Shown: piece by piece, positions 22,969 through 31,675 of the stretch
Position numbering within the stretch: position 1 is the stretch's first letter
Layout: each line of letters opens with the position of its first letter
From: Sandaracinaceae bacterium
Lineage (GTDB): Bacteria; Myxococcota_A; Polyangia; Polyangiales; Sandaracinaceae
Direction: 5' to 3'
Length of the DNA: 64,000 nt
Assembly: GCA_019694315.1 (NCBI GenBank)
Contig: JAIBCE010000004.1
Location: 1 to 64,000 of the forward strand
The notes under the pieces: generated by a model
The model's database searches: none
Seen by the model: the letters and a program-made list of their open reading frames with translations, nothing else
Told to the model about the DNA's origin: nothing
Position numbers and translations under genes: made by a program

Positions 22969-23481
22969 ATGAGCTCGATGCGTGGACTCCTCACCGCGGC
23001 AGCGACCGCGACCGTTCTCTCCGTCACGAGCCTGACCGCCGCCCAGACCGCGCCGGCCGACTCGGTCCCAGCCACCCCCGCGACCGTGCCCGACACCCAG
23101 CAGACCTTCCTCGGTCCGGGCATGTACGTGTTCCAGACACGCGTGCGCGCCGCGACGTGCGGCGACGATCAAGCCACGGGCTACGTCGACTCGTTCATCG
23201 CGCCCATCCACGGCGTGCCGGGCAGCCGCCGCATGGTGATGCACCTGCTCAATTCCGCGTACTTCCCCGACTGGACGATCACGATCACCGAGCGTGACGA
23301 GATCTACGGTGACTCCTCGCTCGCCAATTGGCGTGGCGCCGATCCGCCGACCAACCACTTCATGGTGACCCGTCGCGACGCCGCCCGCTTCACGGGGCTC
23401 GGCGTGCGCCGCTATCGCGGACAGCAAGGTCAGCCCTGCGAGGTCTACGTGGACGCGCTCCTGCGCCGCGTCGACCTCTGA
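22969..23481 (+). CDS. Exported hypothetical protein
   Basis: 170 residues (ATG 22969, or ATG 22978). Signal peptide MRGLLTAAATATVLSVTSLT with cleavage near AAQTA. The mature part has two Cys (RAATCGDD and GQPCEVYVD) that could pair, a MVMHLLNSAYFPDWTITITE stretch and an aromatic-rich middle; no domain recognised. It follows the extensin-like gene on the same strand with a 76-bp gap. Confidence 0.65.
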   Translation: MSSMRGLLTAAATATVLSVTSLTAAQTAPADSVPATPATVPDTQQTFLGPGMYVFQTRVRAATCGDDQATGYVDSFIAPIHGVPGSRRMVMHLLNSAYFPDWTITITERDEIYGDSSLANWRGADPPTNHFMVTRRDAARFTGLGVRRYRGQQGQPCEVYVDALLRRVDL

Positions 23482-23564
23482 CAGCGCGGCACGCGGTGGC
23501 GAGAGACCGACGGCCCACCGCCGAGGCTCCGCGCGCCTCGTGAGCGGTGCTCGTCAGCGCGCGA

Positions 23565-24377
23565 TCACTGGCACTGGAGCTCCATCGTCCAGCCGCGGAG
23601 CTCGCCCATGTCGGCCCGCACGTCGTCGCGCACGATGAGCTGCCAGTCGCCGCCGGAGGTGTGGCCCACCGCGCGGCGCACGCTGTGCCGGCTGAAAGGA
23701 TTGCCGCGCGAGTGGTTCTGGAGCTGGTAGCGCTGTCCGTCCGGGCCGACGAGCGTGATCACGAGGTCCGAGAAGAAGGTGTGCGTGCCCGCGAGGGTGA
23801 CGTCGAGATCCCCGATCACGCAGTTCACGTCCACGTGCGCCGAGCCGGTGGCGGTGCCCATGTCGGGGATGCGTCCGCCGCCGCGACCGCGCACGGTGAT
23901 CGCGCGCGCGCCGCCCGGCGTGGTCGGTGTCGTGGGTGTCGTGGGTGTCGTCGGCGTGGTCGGTGTCGTCGGCGTGGTCGGTGTCGTGGCCGTCGTCGGC
24001 GGCGCGCCCAGGCCCTGATCGGGCTGCATCAGCACGTTGAGCGTCAGCGTGTTGTTCACGGGCGATGCCGTGATCGTCTGCGTCTGATAGCCCGGGAGCT
24101 GGAAGGTGAATTCGAAGGTCTGCGTTTCGCCGGGACGCGGCCTGGGCACCGGCACCTGCGTCGTGAACGGCGTGCGGCCGAGCATCGCGCCGCCTCCGGT
24201 GACGGTCGCGCCCGCGGCCGTGCTCGCCGCCGACGCGCTCACGAGCACCTGATCCGCGGGGATCGCCGGCGGCTCGGCGGTCACGGTGGGCGGCGGCGTC
24301 GAGCTGCGGCCGCTACAGGCGCTCGCGCCCAGCGCGAGCAGGGTCCAGAGGAGCGTCGTCGGGATCGAGGGGCGCAT
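23565..24377 (-). CDS. Lipoprotein with Thr-Thr-Pro repeat and P-domain
   Basis: 270 residues from ATG 24377 (an ATG six codons earlier is also possible). Signal peptide with lipobox LGASAC, so an anchored lipoprotein. The middle resembles a PEGA-like beta domain (PFTTQVPVPRPRPGETQTFE). A run of 8-9 TTP triplets, coded by a 9-bp DNA repeat at about 23920-24000, forms a rigid spacer. The C-terminus is a proprotein-convertase P-domain: DVTLAGTHTFFSDLVITLVG, then GDWQLIVRD and LRGWTMELQCQ. P-domains normally accompany secreted proteases; here no protease domain is present. Its start lies inside the end of the TetR gene. Confidence 0.75.
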   Translation of the reverse strand: MRPSIPTTLLWTLLALGASACSGRSSTPPPTVTAEPPAIPADQVLVSASAASTAAGATVTGGGAMLGRTPFTTQVPVPRPRPGETQTFEFTFQLPGYQTQTITASPVNNTLTLNVLMQPDQGLGAPPTTATTPTTPTTPTTPTTPTTPTTPTTPGGARAITVRGRGGGRIPDMGTATGSAHVDVNCVIGDLDVTLAGTHTFFSDLVITLVGPDGQRYQLQNHSRGNPFSRHSVRRAVGHTSGGDWQLIVRDDVRADMGELRGWTMELQCQ

Positions 24378-25176
24378 CGCGCGGCGTTGTACCATGGGGC
24401 TCGCTCGGAGGTTCGGTGGGGCTCGGACCTTCGCGCAAGAGCCCGCCTTGGCGCATCACGCCGATCACGTCCTCGCGAAGGCCCGAGAGCAGTGGAAGGC
24501 TCAGTATCGTCGCGATCTCCGCAGCGAGACGCGCGCTGCCCTCCGCGAGGAGGCGGGTCTCCTTCTGGCCCGGCGACTCGTCGTGCACGAAGCGCAGGAG
24601 CACCCCGAGGTGCAGCGCCCAGAGCGCGAGCGCCATCGGCTCCTTGAGCGAGTCGTCGAGCTCGGGCACCTCCGCCACCTCTCGAAACAAGGCGATCGAG
24701 CGCGCACGGAGCGTCTCGGTCTCCTTCGAGAAGAGCGAGATGGGGTTCTTGGCGTCGAGCACCGTGCGCGCCATGACGAGCAGCACCGGCCGATCGGCGG
24801 AACGCACGTCGATGCCCACGAGCAACGCCGCCTCGATGCGCTCCGCGAGGCCCTCGCGGCTCGCGAGCGCCTTGCGCGTCTCGGTGTCGTGCCGCGCGAT
24901 GTGATCGCCGTAGAACGCGAGCGCGAGCGCCTCTTTGTTCTCGAAGTAGTGGTACGCGAGCCCGAGCGAGACGTGCGCGTTCGTCGCGATCTCTCGCATC
25001 GTCGTCGCGTCGAAGCCCTTCTTGCGAATGAGCGTGAGGGCCGCGTCCTGGATGCGCTCGCGCGTGGCCTCCGCGTCTCGACGTCGCGGCGCGACCTCGG
25101 CCGTCTTCTGCGCGCCACCCCGCGTCGCGGCCCTGGCCTCTCGCGGCTTGCTCGGCTTGCTCGGAGCTCTCGCCAT
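24313..25176 (-). CDS. TetR-family transcriptional regulator
   Basis: 287 residues, longer than the usual 190-220 because of a basic N-terminal tail (about 35 residues) and a Pro-rich C-terminal tail. The HTH runs ATRERIQDAALTLIRKKGFD to TNAHVSLGLAYHYFENKEAL. The ligand-binding part is not close to a family I know. The last 65 bp overlap, in another frame, the start of the lipoprotein gene downstream. It lies 84 bp after the TonB-receptor/lipoprotein genes on the same strand, so co-transcription and control of those genes are possible but not shown. Confidence 0.85.
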   Translation of the reverse strand: MARAPSKPSKPREARAATRGGAQKTAEVAPRRRDAEATRERIQDAALTLIRKKGFDATTMREIATNAHVSLGLAYHYFENKEALALAFYGDHIARHDTETRKALASREGLAERIEAALLVGIDVRSADRPVLLVMARTVLDAKNPISLFSKETETLRARSIALFREVAEVPELDDSLKEPMALALWALHLGVLLRFVHDESPGQKETRLLAEGSARLAAEIATILSLPLLSGLREDVIGVMRQGGLLREGPSPTEPPSEPHGTTPRDAPLDPDDAPLDPARAGRERL

Positions 25177-25260
25177 CGTTCGTGCGCTCAGGGTCGCACG
25201 CCGACGCGATCGCGTCGCGCAGTACGAGCCCGCGAGCGCGCCGCGCGGCCGGTCCTCCGA

Positions 25261-26175
25261 TCAGAGCCCGCGATCGAGGTGCATGTGGCCGACGCCGTTG
25301 GCGAGGCACTCGCCTTCGCCGTTGAGGTGACCTTGCGTCTGGAGCTGCGCGCGGGCGTAGAGCGACATGTTGGTGATCGCCATGCCCTCCACCGTGGGAG
25401 CCCCGGTGAGCGCGTAGTCGCTCGCGGGGAGGATCGAGATGGGTGTGCCCTCGAGATCGGCGTTGTCGACCGTCCCGTCGGCGCCCGTCGCGTCGTCCAC
25501 GAGGGCGAGCCAGCCCGCACGTCGCGTCACGACCGCCTCGTCGCCTGCGGGGAAGCCGTTGAAGAAGAGGTGATCACCGTGCACCGTCATGAACGCGGTG
25601 CTCGAGCCCGCCGACACCACGATGCCCTCCATGCCGTCGGTCGAGGAGCACGCGTAGTCCGCTTCGGCGTCCAGACACACGTCGAACGTGATCGTGCGCG
25701 TGCCGTTCTCGGCCGTCCCCGCGATCAGATAGCTACAGCCCTCGGCGACCATGCGATCGAAGTCGGCCTGGGACACCGACGTGTCCCGCGTCATGCCCGC
25801 CGTGGCGACCGGCATGGAGTACTCGAACGCATAGCGGCCCTCCGCGAGGGGACCTGTGCGAACCACGCGCCCCGTCTCCGGGATCGTCGTGAGGTCCACC
25901 ACCAGGTCCATCGCCGTCACCACGGAGGCGCCCCCCGCCATCGACGTGAGGTGGAGCTCGCCGAAGGTCGTCACGTACTTGTCGAACGTGACGTTCCAGC
26001 CGTCGACGATCTGCTCCTCCGCGGTGCCCGCGCTGAGCCCCTCCGTGATCGTGTCCTCGGCCTGGATGGCCACCGTGAGATCACCGTTGGGGCTGCCCGA
26101 GCCGCCGCAGCCTGCGAGCGCGGCCGCGAGGGCGCCGAGGACGACTCGGCGGGTCTTGATACGCAAATGATTCAC
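25261..26175 (-). CDS. Lipoprotein of the TonB-receptor operon, second member
   Basis: 304 residues from GTG 26175, chosen for a CGGAG site 7-8 bp upstream and the lipoprotein signal that follows (RRVVLGALAAALAGC). The early mature part, VDGWNVTFDKYVTTFGELHL, matches in pattern VGDWDVTVREARLAFGPVYL of the neighbouring lipoprotein, so the two are probably distant paralogues. Further on are FMTVHGDHLFFNG and several acidic loops, and the protein ends NGVGHMHLDRGL; the paired His could bind metal. Four non-lipobox Cys. No known domain. Third gene of the operon begun by the TonB-fusion receptor. Confidence 0.75.
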   Translation of the reverse strand: MNHLRIKTRRVVLGALAAALAGCGGSGSPNGDLTVAIQAEDTITEGLSAGTAEEQIVDGWNVTFDKYVTTFGELHLTSMAGGASVVTAMDLVVDLTTIPETGRVVRTGPLAEGRYAFEYSMPVATAGMTRDTSVSQADFDRMVAEGCSYLIAGTAENGTRTITFDVCLDAEADYACSSTDGMEGIVVSAGSSTAFMTVHGDHLFFNGFPAGDEAVVTRRAGWLALVDDATGADGTVDNADLEGTPISILPASDYALTGAPTVEGMAITNMSLYARAQLQTQGHLNGEGECLANGVGHMHLDRGL

Positions 26176-26210
26176 TTGTATCTCCGTTGCGTGTAGAGGA
26201 CGGAACGAGG

Positions 26211-26231
26211 CCTCCGGACCAGAGCCGGAGG
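26211..26231. terminator. Hairpin between the two lipoprotein genes
   Basis: CCTCCGG (26211-26217) and CCGGAGG (26225-26231) pair around a 7-nt loop, in the 59-bp gap. No T-tract; may be an mRNA stabiliser or partial terminator that sets different levels for the two lipoproteins. Confidence 0.35.
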
Positions 26232-26234
26232 AGG

Positions 26235-26996
26235 TCAGTCGGTGGGCTGCCACTCGAAGGAGGGAAGCGCAGTGACGGTGAGGGCCGTCTGGAGCGCGCT
26301 CGACGCCATGTCGTCGGCGGGTACGTCGATCGGGGCGCCGGGGCTCGGCGCCTCGAGCATCGCGAGCGCGTCGTAGTCGATCATCGACGCCCAGAGCGTG
26401 GGATCGAAGCGCACGACGAGGCCGGGCTCGTGCGCCGTGATCTCGTGCGCCGTGAGGCGTGCGCGCGTCGCCGTGCTGCCGCTCGGCTGCGTGCCGCCAT
26501 CCACGTCGAGCACGAAGCGATAGACGCGCTCGACACCATCGCCGTGATGCATGGCCACGAGCTCGATCACGGCCGAGTGCGCACCGTCCACCGCGCCTGC
26601 CAGCGGCCGAGGCTCGGTCTCGGACAAGCGCCAGCTGCGCCCGTAGTCCCACATGCCCGAGAGCACGGTGACGCCGGTCGTCGCGTTCAACGTGCCCATC
26701 GGCGTGGGCGTGGGGGAGAGCGCGTCGAAGCTGGTGGCGCCGAGGTGCTCGGCCGCTGCCCGCGCACAGGAGTCGAGGCCCGCGTTCTGGGCCGAGCAGA
26801 GGTACACGGGCCCGAAGGCCAGTCGCGCCTCTCGCACGGTCACGTCCCAATCACCCACGGTGACGGGCTCGGCAGCGGTGCCGGCGGCGGCCAGCGGGAA
26901 GCTCGTGCGTGTCTGTCCCGTGTCGCCGCAGCTCGTCACGAGCGTCGCGGTGAGCGAGGCGAGGACGAGCTCGTGCGTGCAGCGTCGTCGCGTCAT
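26235..26996 (-). CDS. Lipoprotein of the TonB-receptor operon, first member
   Basis: 253 residues. The ATG (26996) overlaps the TonB-receptor stop in an ATGA, so the two are translationally coupled. Signal peptide with lipobox VTSC (Cys23). It shares the DWDV...FGPVYL motif with the next lipoprotein. A central VAMHHGDGVERVYRFVLDVD strand pair and AHEITAHEPGL give a His-rich face. Two more Cys (YLCS and DSCARA) flank the first motif. Unknown family. The tight coupling to a TonB receptor suggests a surface or periplasmic partner for the same ligand, as SusD-type lipoproteins are for SusC, though no SusD similarity is visible. Confidence 0.78.
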   Translation of the reverse strand: MTRRRCTHELVLASLTATLVTSCGDTGQTRTSFPLAAAGTAAEPVTVGDWDVTVREARLAFGPVYLCSAQNAGLDSCARAAAEHLGATSFDALSPTPTPMGTLNATTGVTVLSGMWDYGRSWRLSETEPRPLAGAVDGAHSAVIELVAMHHGDGVERVYRFVLDVDGGTQPSGSTATRARLTAHEITAHEPGLVVRFDPTLWASMIDYDALAMLEAPSPGAPIDVPADDMASSALQTALTVTALPSFEWQPTD

Positions 26997-29809
26997 GGGA
27001 TCTGGGCTCCGAGCTGCACGAGCAGCGTGAAGGGCTGTCCGGCGGCGAAGTGACGCGCAGGAAGACGCGAAGTGAGGCCCTCGGACTGGTTCTGGAACGA
27101 CGGATCCTGCCAGTCCGAGGCGAACGCGTACTCCACGGCGGCATAGCGACTGTCGGTGAGGTTGTAGATGTCCACCGAGAGCTCGATGCCGTGCCACTCC
27201 ACCCCTGCGCTCGCGTCGAGGAGGCCCACGGGCTCCGAGCGCTCTCCATACGGAAGGGGCCTCGACGAGAGCACCGAGACACCCGCGCCGAGGTGCCCTC
27301 GGAACGGCGTGCCGTCGAGATCGAACAGACGCTCTCTCGCGCCGAGGTCCGCACGGAGCACGAAGGGCGCCACATACGGCAGGAGCTGCCCTGGCTGGTA
27401 AGGCGGATAAGGCTCTTCGATCGTGGGCACCGGCGGCGCGTCGAGCGTGGCGTGCACGTACGTGACCGAGACCTGTCCGGTGAGGAAGGGCCAGGGCTGC
27501 GCGCGCAGCTGCGCCGCCACGCCGATGCGCGTGGAGGGGCCGAGGGGCTCGAGGCGCCCCTCGCTCGGATCGAAGGCGATGTCGCGCGAGAGCGCCGTCA
27601 CGAAGCCCGAGACCGACGCGGTGAGCTCGTCGTGCTCGCCCACCCGCAGACGCGCGCCGACATCGCCGGACCACACCTTCGCATACGGTGCGGACTCGCC
27701 ATCTTGCAATTGACGCGCTTGCGGCGAGCGATAGCCCTCTCCGTACGCGACCGAGAGGGTCAATTCGCGGATCGGTGTCCACTCGACGCTCGCGCGCGGG
27801 CCCATCGCCACACCCGCCGCCGAGCGGCGGAATCCGAGGAGGTAGCTGTCGCGCCGGAAGCGCGGGATGAAATTGCCGAGTCGATCGTCGACTCCGTAGT
27901 AGAGGAAGTCGGCCCGCGCCCCACCGCGCACGCGCACGTGGTCTCCGAAGTGCAGATCCGCATCCACGTAGGCCCCGAGATCGGCGCCCTGGACACTGGC
28001 ATCCACGCGCTGGTCCCAGGTCTGGTTGAGCGGCGCCTGGAGCAGATTCTGGCTCTGACTGCGCAGATCGACCCGCCCCTGCACGCCGAGCTCGACGAAG
28101 CCAGAGAGCCAGTCGAACGCGGTGAATCGCTCGGTGTGATAGCGGGCCCGGAGCCCCGCGGAGAAGGCCTCGTCGCGCTGCTCGACGATGTCACCGCGGC
28201 CGCGCCACGTGGGATCGTAGCGAGAGATCTCGGTGTATCCCGTGTAGTTGGCCTGGTAGCGGAATCCGGTCCATCCCCCGAAGATCGAGAGCTCGCCGAA
28301 GCTGCCGTTCTGCCCGCGGAGCTCCACGGCGCCCGCGGCCAAGGCCCGAATCGAGAAGGCCGACTGGCCCTGTGCGGCGGCCACCGGATAGGTGCCATAG
28401 AAGTCGACGAGCCCGGCGTTCACGTCGTCACGCCGGAGCACGCCGCCGATGCCGGCGCGCGCCGCCTGCACGGCCGCGAGCAAGCGGAAGCGCACGTGCT
28501 CGTCGCCCCAGACCACCTGTCCGAGGAAGCCCCCGGACTGCCCCTCTCGGTTCGTGCCATAGCCGCCCGTGCGGCGATAGGTCACGGCCGCGAAGGTCTC
28601 TTCGCGCTCCCCCGGAGGCGCCCAGAGCACGAGACCACGGAGCGAGTCGAACATGCCATACGAGGCCGAGAGGCGAACGCCGCGCCGCGCCACGCCGAGA
28701 TCGAAGTCGATGGATCCCGCCGTGGCGAAGTCGCCCTGGCTCGGGTCGTAGACACCCTCGGTCACGCGCACGCTGCGCACGGTCTCGGGGATGACGAAGC
28801 CCAGATCGGCGTAGCCCTGTCCGTGGAGATGCGAGGGCTGGTTGATGGGCACACCGCCTGCGGAGAACGCGATGTCCTGTCCGTGCTCCGCGTCGAAGCC
28901 GCGAAGGAAGATGCGAGGCGCCACGGCGTCGCCCTCGGCGCGCGTCGCGAAGAGACCCGGCGCGACGTTGAGCATGTCGCTCGTGTCGCGGTGGGGCGCG
29001 AGCTCGAGCACGCTGCGGTCGAGCTCGTAGGTGGACGAGGCACGGGGCGCGCGGGCCTCGCGGAGGGGATCGACGACCGCCGTCGCCGAGTAGCTCGCGG
29101 TCGACTCGGTGATCGGGCCTTCGGACTCGCTCTGGCCGGGGGCGCCCGGCTCGGGGGCGTCGCCCTCCGCGCCGTGCTCTCCCTCTTCGCCGTGCTCCTC
29201 CTCCTCGCCTTGCGGGCCCTCCTCGCCGTGCGGGGCTTGGTCGTGAGCAGCCTCTTCGCCGTGCTCGCCATGCGCATCGACGTGTGGCTCGCCGGTGTTG
29301 TGGGCTTCCTCGCCCTCGCCATACGCGTGGTGGGAGCCCGCCAGATCGAAGTGCGGGATGGGTGACTCGAAGCGCACGCTCACGCGCACCGCGGCGCGGA
29401 TCGGCGTGCCACCGCGCGTGGCGGGCTCGAAGCGCCACGTGAGCACCGACTCCACCGCCGCGCGGTCGAACGCCTCGTCGTGCGGCGTCTCGGCGTGGGC
29501 CGTGCTGACGCTCCCGTCGACGTCGACCACGCAGTGCACGAGCACCGTGGGCTCGACGAGCTCGTCCTCGCGATCCTCGGGGTACGCCGGTGCGCTGGCC
29601 TCGACGAGCCGCGGCGGCACGAGCACGGGCGCGGCCGGCGGCGAATCGGGCGGCGCATCAGGTGTGTCGTGCGCGCTCGGCGTGTCGGGTGCGTCTGGCG
29701 CTGCGTCTTGCGCGCTGGCGGGCTGGGCGCCGAGCGCCCACGCGAGCGCGAGCCAGCGCGCGCGCCCGAGGGGCGACGACGCGCGGGACCGGCGCAGGCT
29801 GGGCGACAT
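26993..29809 (-). CDS. TonB C-terminal domain fused to a TonB-dependent outer-membrane receptor, His/Glu-rich linker
   Basis: 938 residues. Signal peptide (about 1-33, ASAQ). Residues 62-148 are a TonB C-terminal domain (PRLVEASAPAYPEDRED, CVVDVDGSV, VLTWRFEPA), which normally belongs to a separate inner-membrane protein. Residues 153-218 are a linker with about eleven His and many Glu (for example EEEEHGEEGEHG). A plug domain follows (about 240-370: RIFLRGFDAEHGQDIAFSAG, SHLHGQGYADLGF), then a 22-strand-type barrel ending PFTLLVQLGAQIP. No iron-siderophore-specific feature is visible; the linker and His in the plug point to a metal such as Zn, Ni, Co or Cu, which is inference. Heads an operon with two lipoproteins. 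Confidence 0.85.
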   Translation of the reverse strand: MSPSLRRSRASSPLGRARWLALAWALGAQPASAQDAAPDAPDTPSAHDTPDAPPDSPPAAPVLVPPRLVEASAPAYPEDREDELVEPTVLVHCVVDVDGSVSTAHAETPHDEAFDRAAVESVLTWRFEPATRGGTPIRAAVRVSVRFESPIPHFDLAGSHHAYGEGEEAHNTGEPHVDAHGEHGEEAAHDQAPHGEEGPQGEEEEHGEEGEHGAEGDAPEPGAPGQSESEGPITESTASYSATAVVDPLREARAPRASSTYELDRSVLELAPHRDTSDMLNVAPGLFATRAEGDAVAPRIFLRGFDAEHGQDIAFSAGGVPINQPSHLHGQGYADLGFVIPETVRSVRVTEGVYDPSQGDFATAGSIDFDLGVARRGVRLSASYGMFDSLRGLVLWAPPGEREETFAAVTYRRTGGYGTNREGQSGGFLGQVVWGDEHVRFRLLAAVQAARAGIGGVLRRDDVNAGLVDFYGTYPVAAAQGQSAFSIRALAAGAVELRGQNGSFGELSIFGGWTGFRYQANYTGYTEISRYDPTWRGRGDIVEQRDEAFSAGLRARYHTERFTAFDWLSGFVELGVQGRVDLRSQSQNLLQAPLNQTWDQRVDASVQGADLGAYVDADLHFGDHVRVRGGARADFLYYGVDDRLGNFIPRFRRDSYLLGFRRSAAGVAMGPRASVEWTPIRELTLSVAYGEGYRSPQARQLQDGESAPYAKVWSGDVGARLRVGEHDELTASVSGFVTALSRDIAFDPSEGRLEPLGPSTRIGVAAQLRAQPWPFLTGQVSVTYVHATLDAPPVPTIEEPYPPYQPGQLLPYVAPFVLRADLGARERLFDLDGTPFRGHLGAGVSVLSSRPLPYGERSEPVGLLDASAGVEWHGIELSVDIYNLTDSRYAAVEYAFASDWQDPSFQNQSEGLTSRLPARHFAAGQPFTLLVQLGAQIP

Positions 29810-29916
29810 GAGGCCTGCTGATTATCGCAAGCGTGTTGCAAGAGCAACCCAAGGGTGACTGTGACCGCGATGCGATGCGCGCAACGCCGCCGCGGCGCGT
29901 GGTAGGAGCGGGCGCC

Positions 29917-30918
29917 ATGGACGATCTCCGCTATCGCTACCGCGGCGACGCGGCCGACTACGCGACGTGCCTCGCGGTGTCGGTTGACGGCGCGCACGTG
30001 GCCGTGGGCAACGGCGCAGGGGGCCTCACGGTCCTCGACGGGACGACGGGCGCGCTGCGCTTCGGTCGCGAGATGCATGTGGAGGGCGTGCAGGCGATCG
30101 ATCTCGCGGCGGGGCTGGGCGTCTCGGGCGGCAACGATGGCAAGGCGCGCCTCTGGGACGCGAGCACCGGCGTGGAGCGCGCCGTGATCGAGGGCGAGCC
30201 GCGCGCCTGGGTCGAGCACCTGTCGTTCGCGCCGGACGGCAAGCTCTTCGCGATGGCCTCGGGCAAGGTGCTCCGCTTCGTCGACGCGACGGGCCAGCTC
30301 CTCCATCGCATCGAGGCCGCGCCCGCGACCATCGCGGGCATGGCGTGGAACAAGAAGGGCACAGAGCTCGCGATCGCGTCGTACGGGGCCCTCCGCACGT
30401 ATCGGCCCGCGACCGGCGCGCGCGCGAAGTACCTCGCGTGGAAGGGCTCGCTGATCTCGATCGCCTGGAGCCCCGACGAGAAGGTCGTGGCCTGCGGCAC
30501 GCAGGACTGCGCGGTGCACTTCTGGCGTCTCGCGACGGCCAACGACTCCGAGATGAGCGGCTATCCGGGCAAGCCCAAGGCGCTCGCGTGGGATGCCTCG
30601 GGGACCTTGCTCGCCACGGGCGGCGACGCGACGGGCATCGTGTGGACCTTCACGGGCAAGGGCCCCGAGGGCACGACGCCGATCCAGCTCGCGGGGCACG
30701 GCAAGCCGATCACGAAGCTCGCGTTCCACCCGAGGAAGGGCCTGCTCGCGAGCGCGAGCCAGGACGGCTCGATCTTCGTGTGGGAGCCGAAGAAGTCGAA
30801 CAAGCCGCTCGCGTTCGCGTCGATGCCCGCGGAGGTCACGGGCCTCGCGTGGCGCGGCACCACGACCGACCTCGTGGCCTCTGACGCCGAGGGCGGCATC
30901 GCGTGCTTCATGGAGTGA
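29917..30918 (+). CDS. WD40-repeat protein
   Basis: 333 residues from ATG 29917 (TAGGAGCGGG upstream); codons further up are open but not protein-like. Beta-propeller repeats are clear: ATCLAVSVDGAHVAVGNGAG, GGNDGKARLWDAST, HLSFAPDGKLFAMASG, SIAWSPDEKVVACGTQDCAV, LAWDASGTLLATGGDATG, LAFHPRKGLLASASQDGS, making about seven blades. No signal peptide and no partner domain, so probably a cytosolic scaffold. Divergent from the TonB-receptor gene with a 107-bp gap. Confidence 0.85.
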   Translation: MDDLRYRYRGDAADYATCLAVSVDGAHVAVGNGAGGLTVLDGTTGALRFGREMHVEGVQAIDLAAGLGVSGGNDGKARLWDASTGVERAVIEGEPRAWVEHLSFAPDGKLFAMASGKVLRFVDATGQLLHRIEAAPATIAGMAWNKKGTELAIASYGALRTYRPATGARAKYLAWKGSLISIAWSPDEKVVACGTQDCAVHFWRLATANDSEMSGYPGKPKALAWDASGTLLATGGDATGIVWTFTGKGPEGTTPIQLAGHGKPITKLAFHPRKGLLASASQDGSIFVWEPKKSNKPLAFASMPAEVTGLAWRGTTTDLVASDAEGGIACFME

Positions 30919-30955
30919 GGCGAGCTCGCGCTCGTGAGGGGCGCTGCGTGCGCCC

Positions 30956-31633
30956 TCAGCCGGGGCGGCAGCCTGCGACGACAAGGGTCACGAGCTCGCC
31001 GAGGTGCTTGGCGTGCTCCTCCGGGGTCCTGGTGTGATAGGCCGCGCCGTGCCCGGCGCGCAGGAGCGCCTCGGTGAGGCGACGCGAGGTGAGGCCTGCG
31101 CGCGACAGATCGAGCTCGCCCGCCTCGTCGGCCGCCTCGACGAGGCGGCGCACGATCGTCGCGAAGTCCTTGTCGGTGGCCTCGACCTGCGCGGCGCCCA
31201 CGCGGCTGCCCGAGCCGAGGAGCTCGCTCGCGTGGGGTGATCGATCGACGAGGCCGAAGAGGTACGTGAACTTCGCGGAGAGCACCGCGGAGAGGCGCGC
31301 CTCGATCGGGCCCGGCGTGGCCGCGGCCTCGCGTGCCGTCGTGAGGATGCAGCCGAGCACCGCCTCCACCACGGCCGCGAGGATGGCGTCCTTGTCGGGG
31401 AAGTAGGCGTAGAGCGTGGGCTTGGCGAGCTGCGCGGCGGCCGCGATCTCGTCGACCGAGGTGCGCCGGAAGCCGTAGAGCGAGAAGAGACGCGTGGCCT
31501 CCTCGACCACCCGCGCCCTCGTCGCGGCCGAGCGCGCCGCACGTGCCGGGCTCTCGGCTGCTCGAGGGGCTGTTCGAGGGGCCGTTCGAGGGGCTGCTCG
31601 AGGGGCTTGTCGCGTCTCGGGACGTCGCGCCAT
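30956..31633 (-). CDS. TetR-family repressor, divergent from SDR gene
   Basis: 225 residues. A basic Ala/Pro/Arg-rich tail (APRTAPRTAPR, coded by four 12-bp DNA repeats at 31562-31609) precedes the HTH: RVVEEATRLFSLYGFRRTSV, then AAAAQLAKPTLYAYFPDKDA. The C-terminal half resembles the TetR_C domain of the AcrR-like group. It faces the SDR gene at 31742 across a 108-bp region containing an inverted repeat, the standard arrangement for a repressor and its target. Confidence 0.9.
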   Translation of the reverse strand: MARRPETRQAPRAAPRTAPRTAPRAAESPARAARSAATRARVVEEATRLFSLYGFRRTSVDEIAAAAQLAKPTLYAYFPDKDAILAAVVEAVLGCILTTAREAAATPGPIEARLSAVLSAKFTYLFGLVDRSPHASELLGSGSRVGAAQVEATDKDFATIVRRLVEAADEAGELDLSRAGLTSRRLTEALLRAGHGAAYHTRTPEEHAKHLGELVTLVVAGCRPG

Positions 31634-31675
31634 GGCCCGGACCCTAGCACGGACCCGCTCGACCGACTTGACCGA

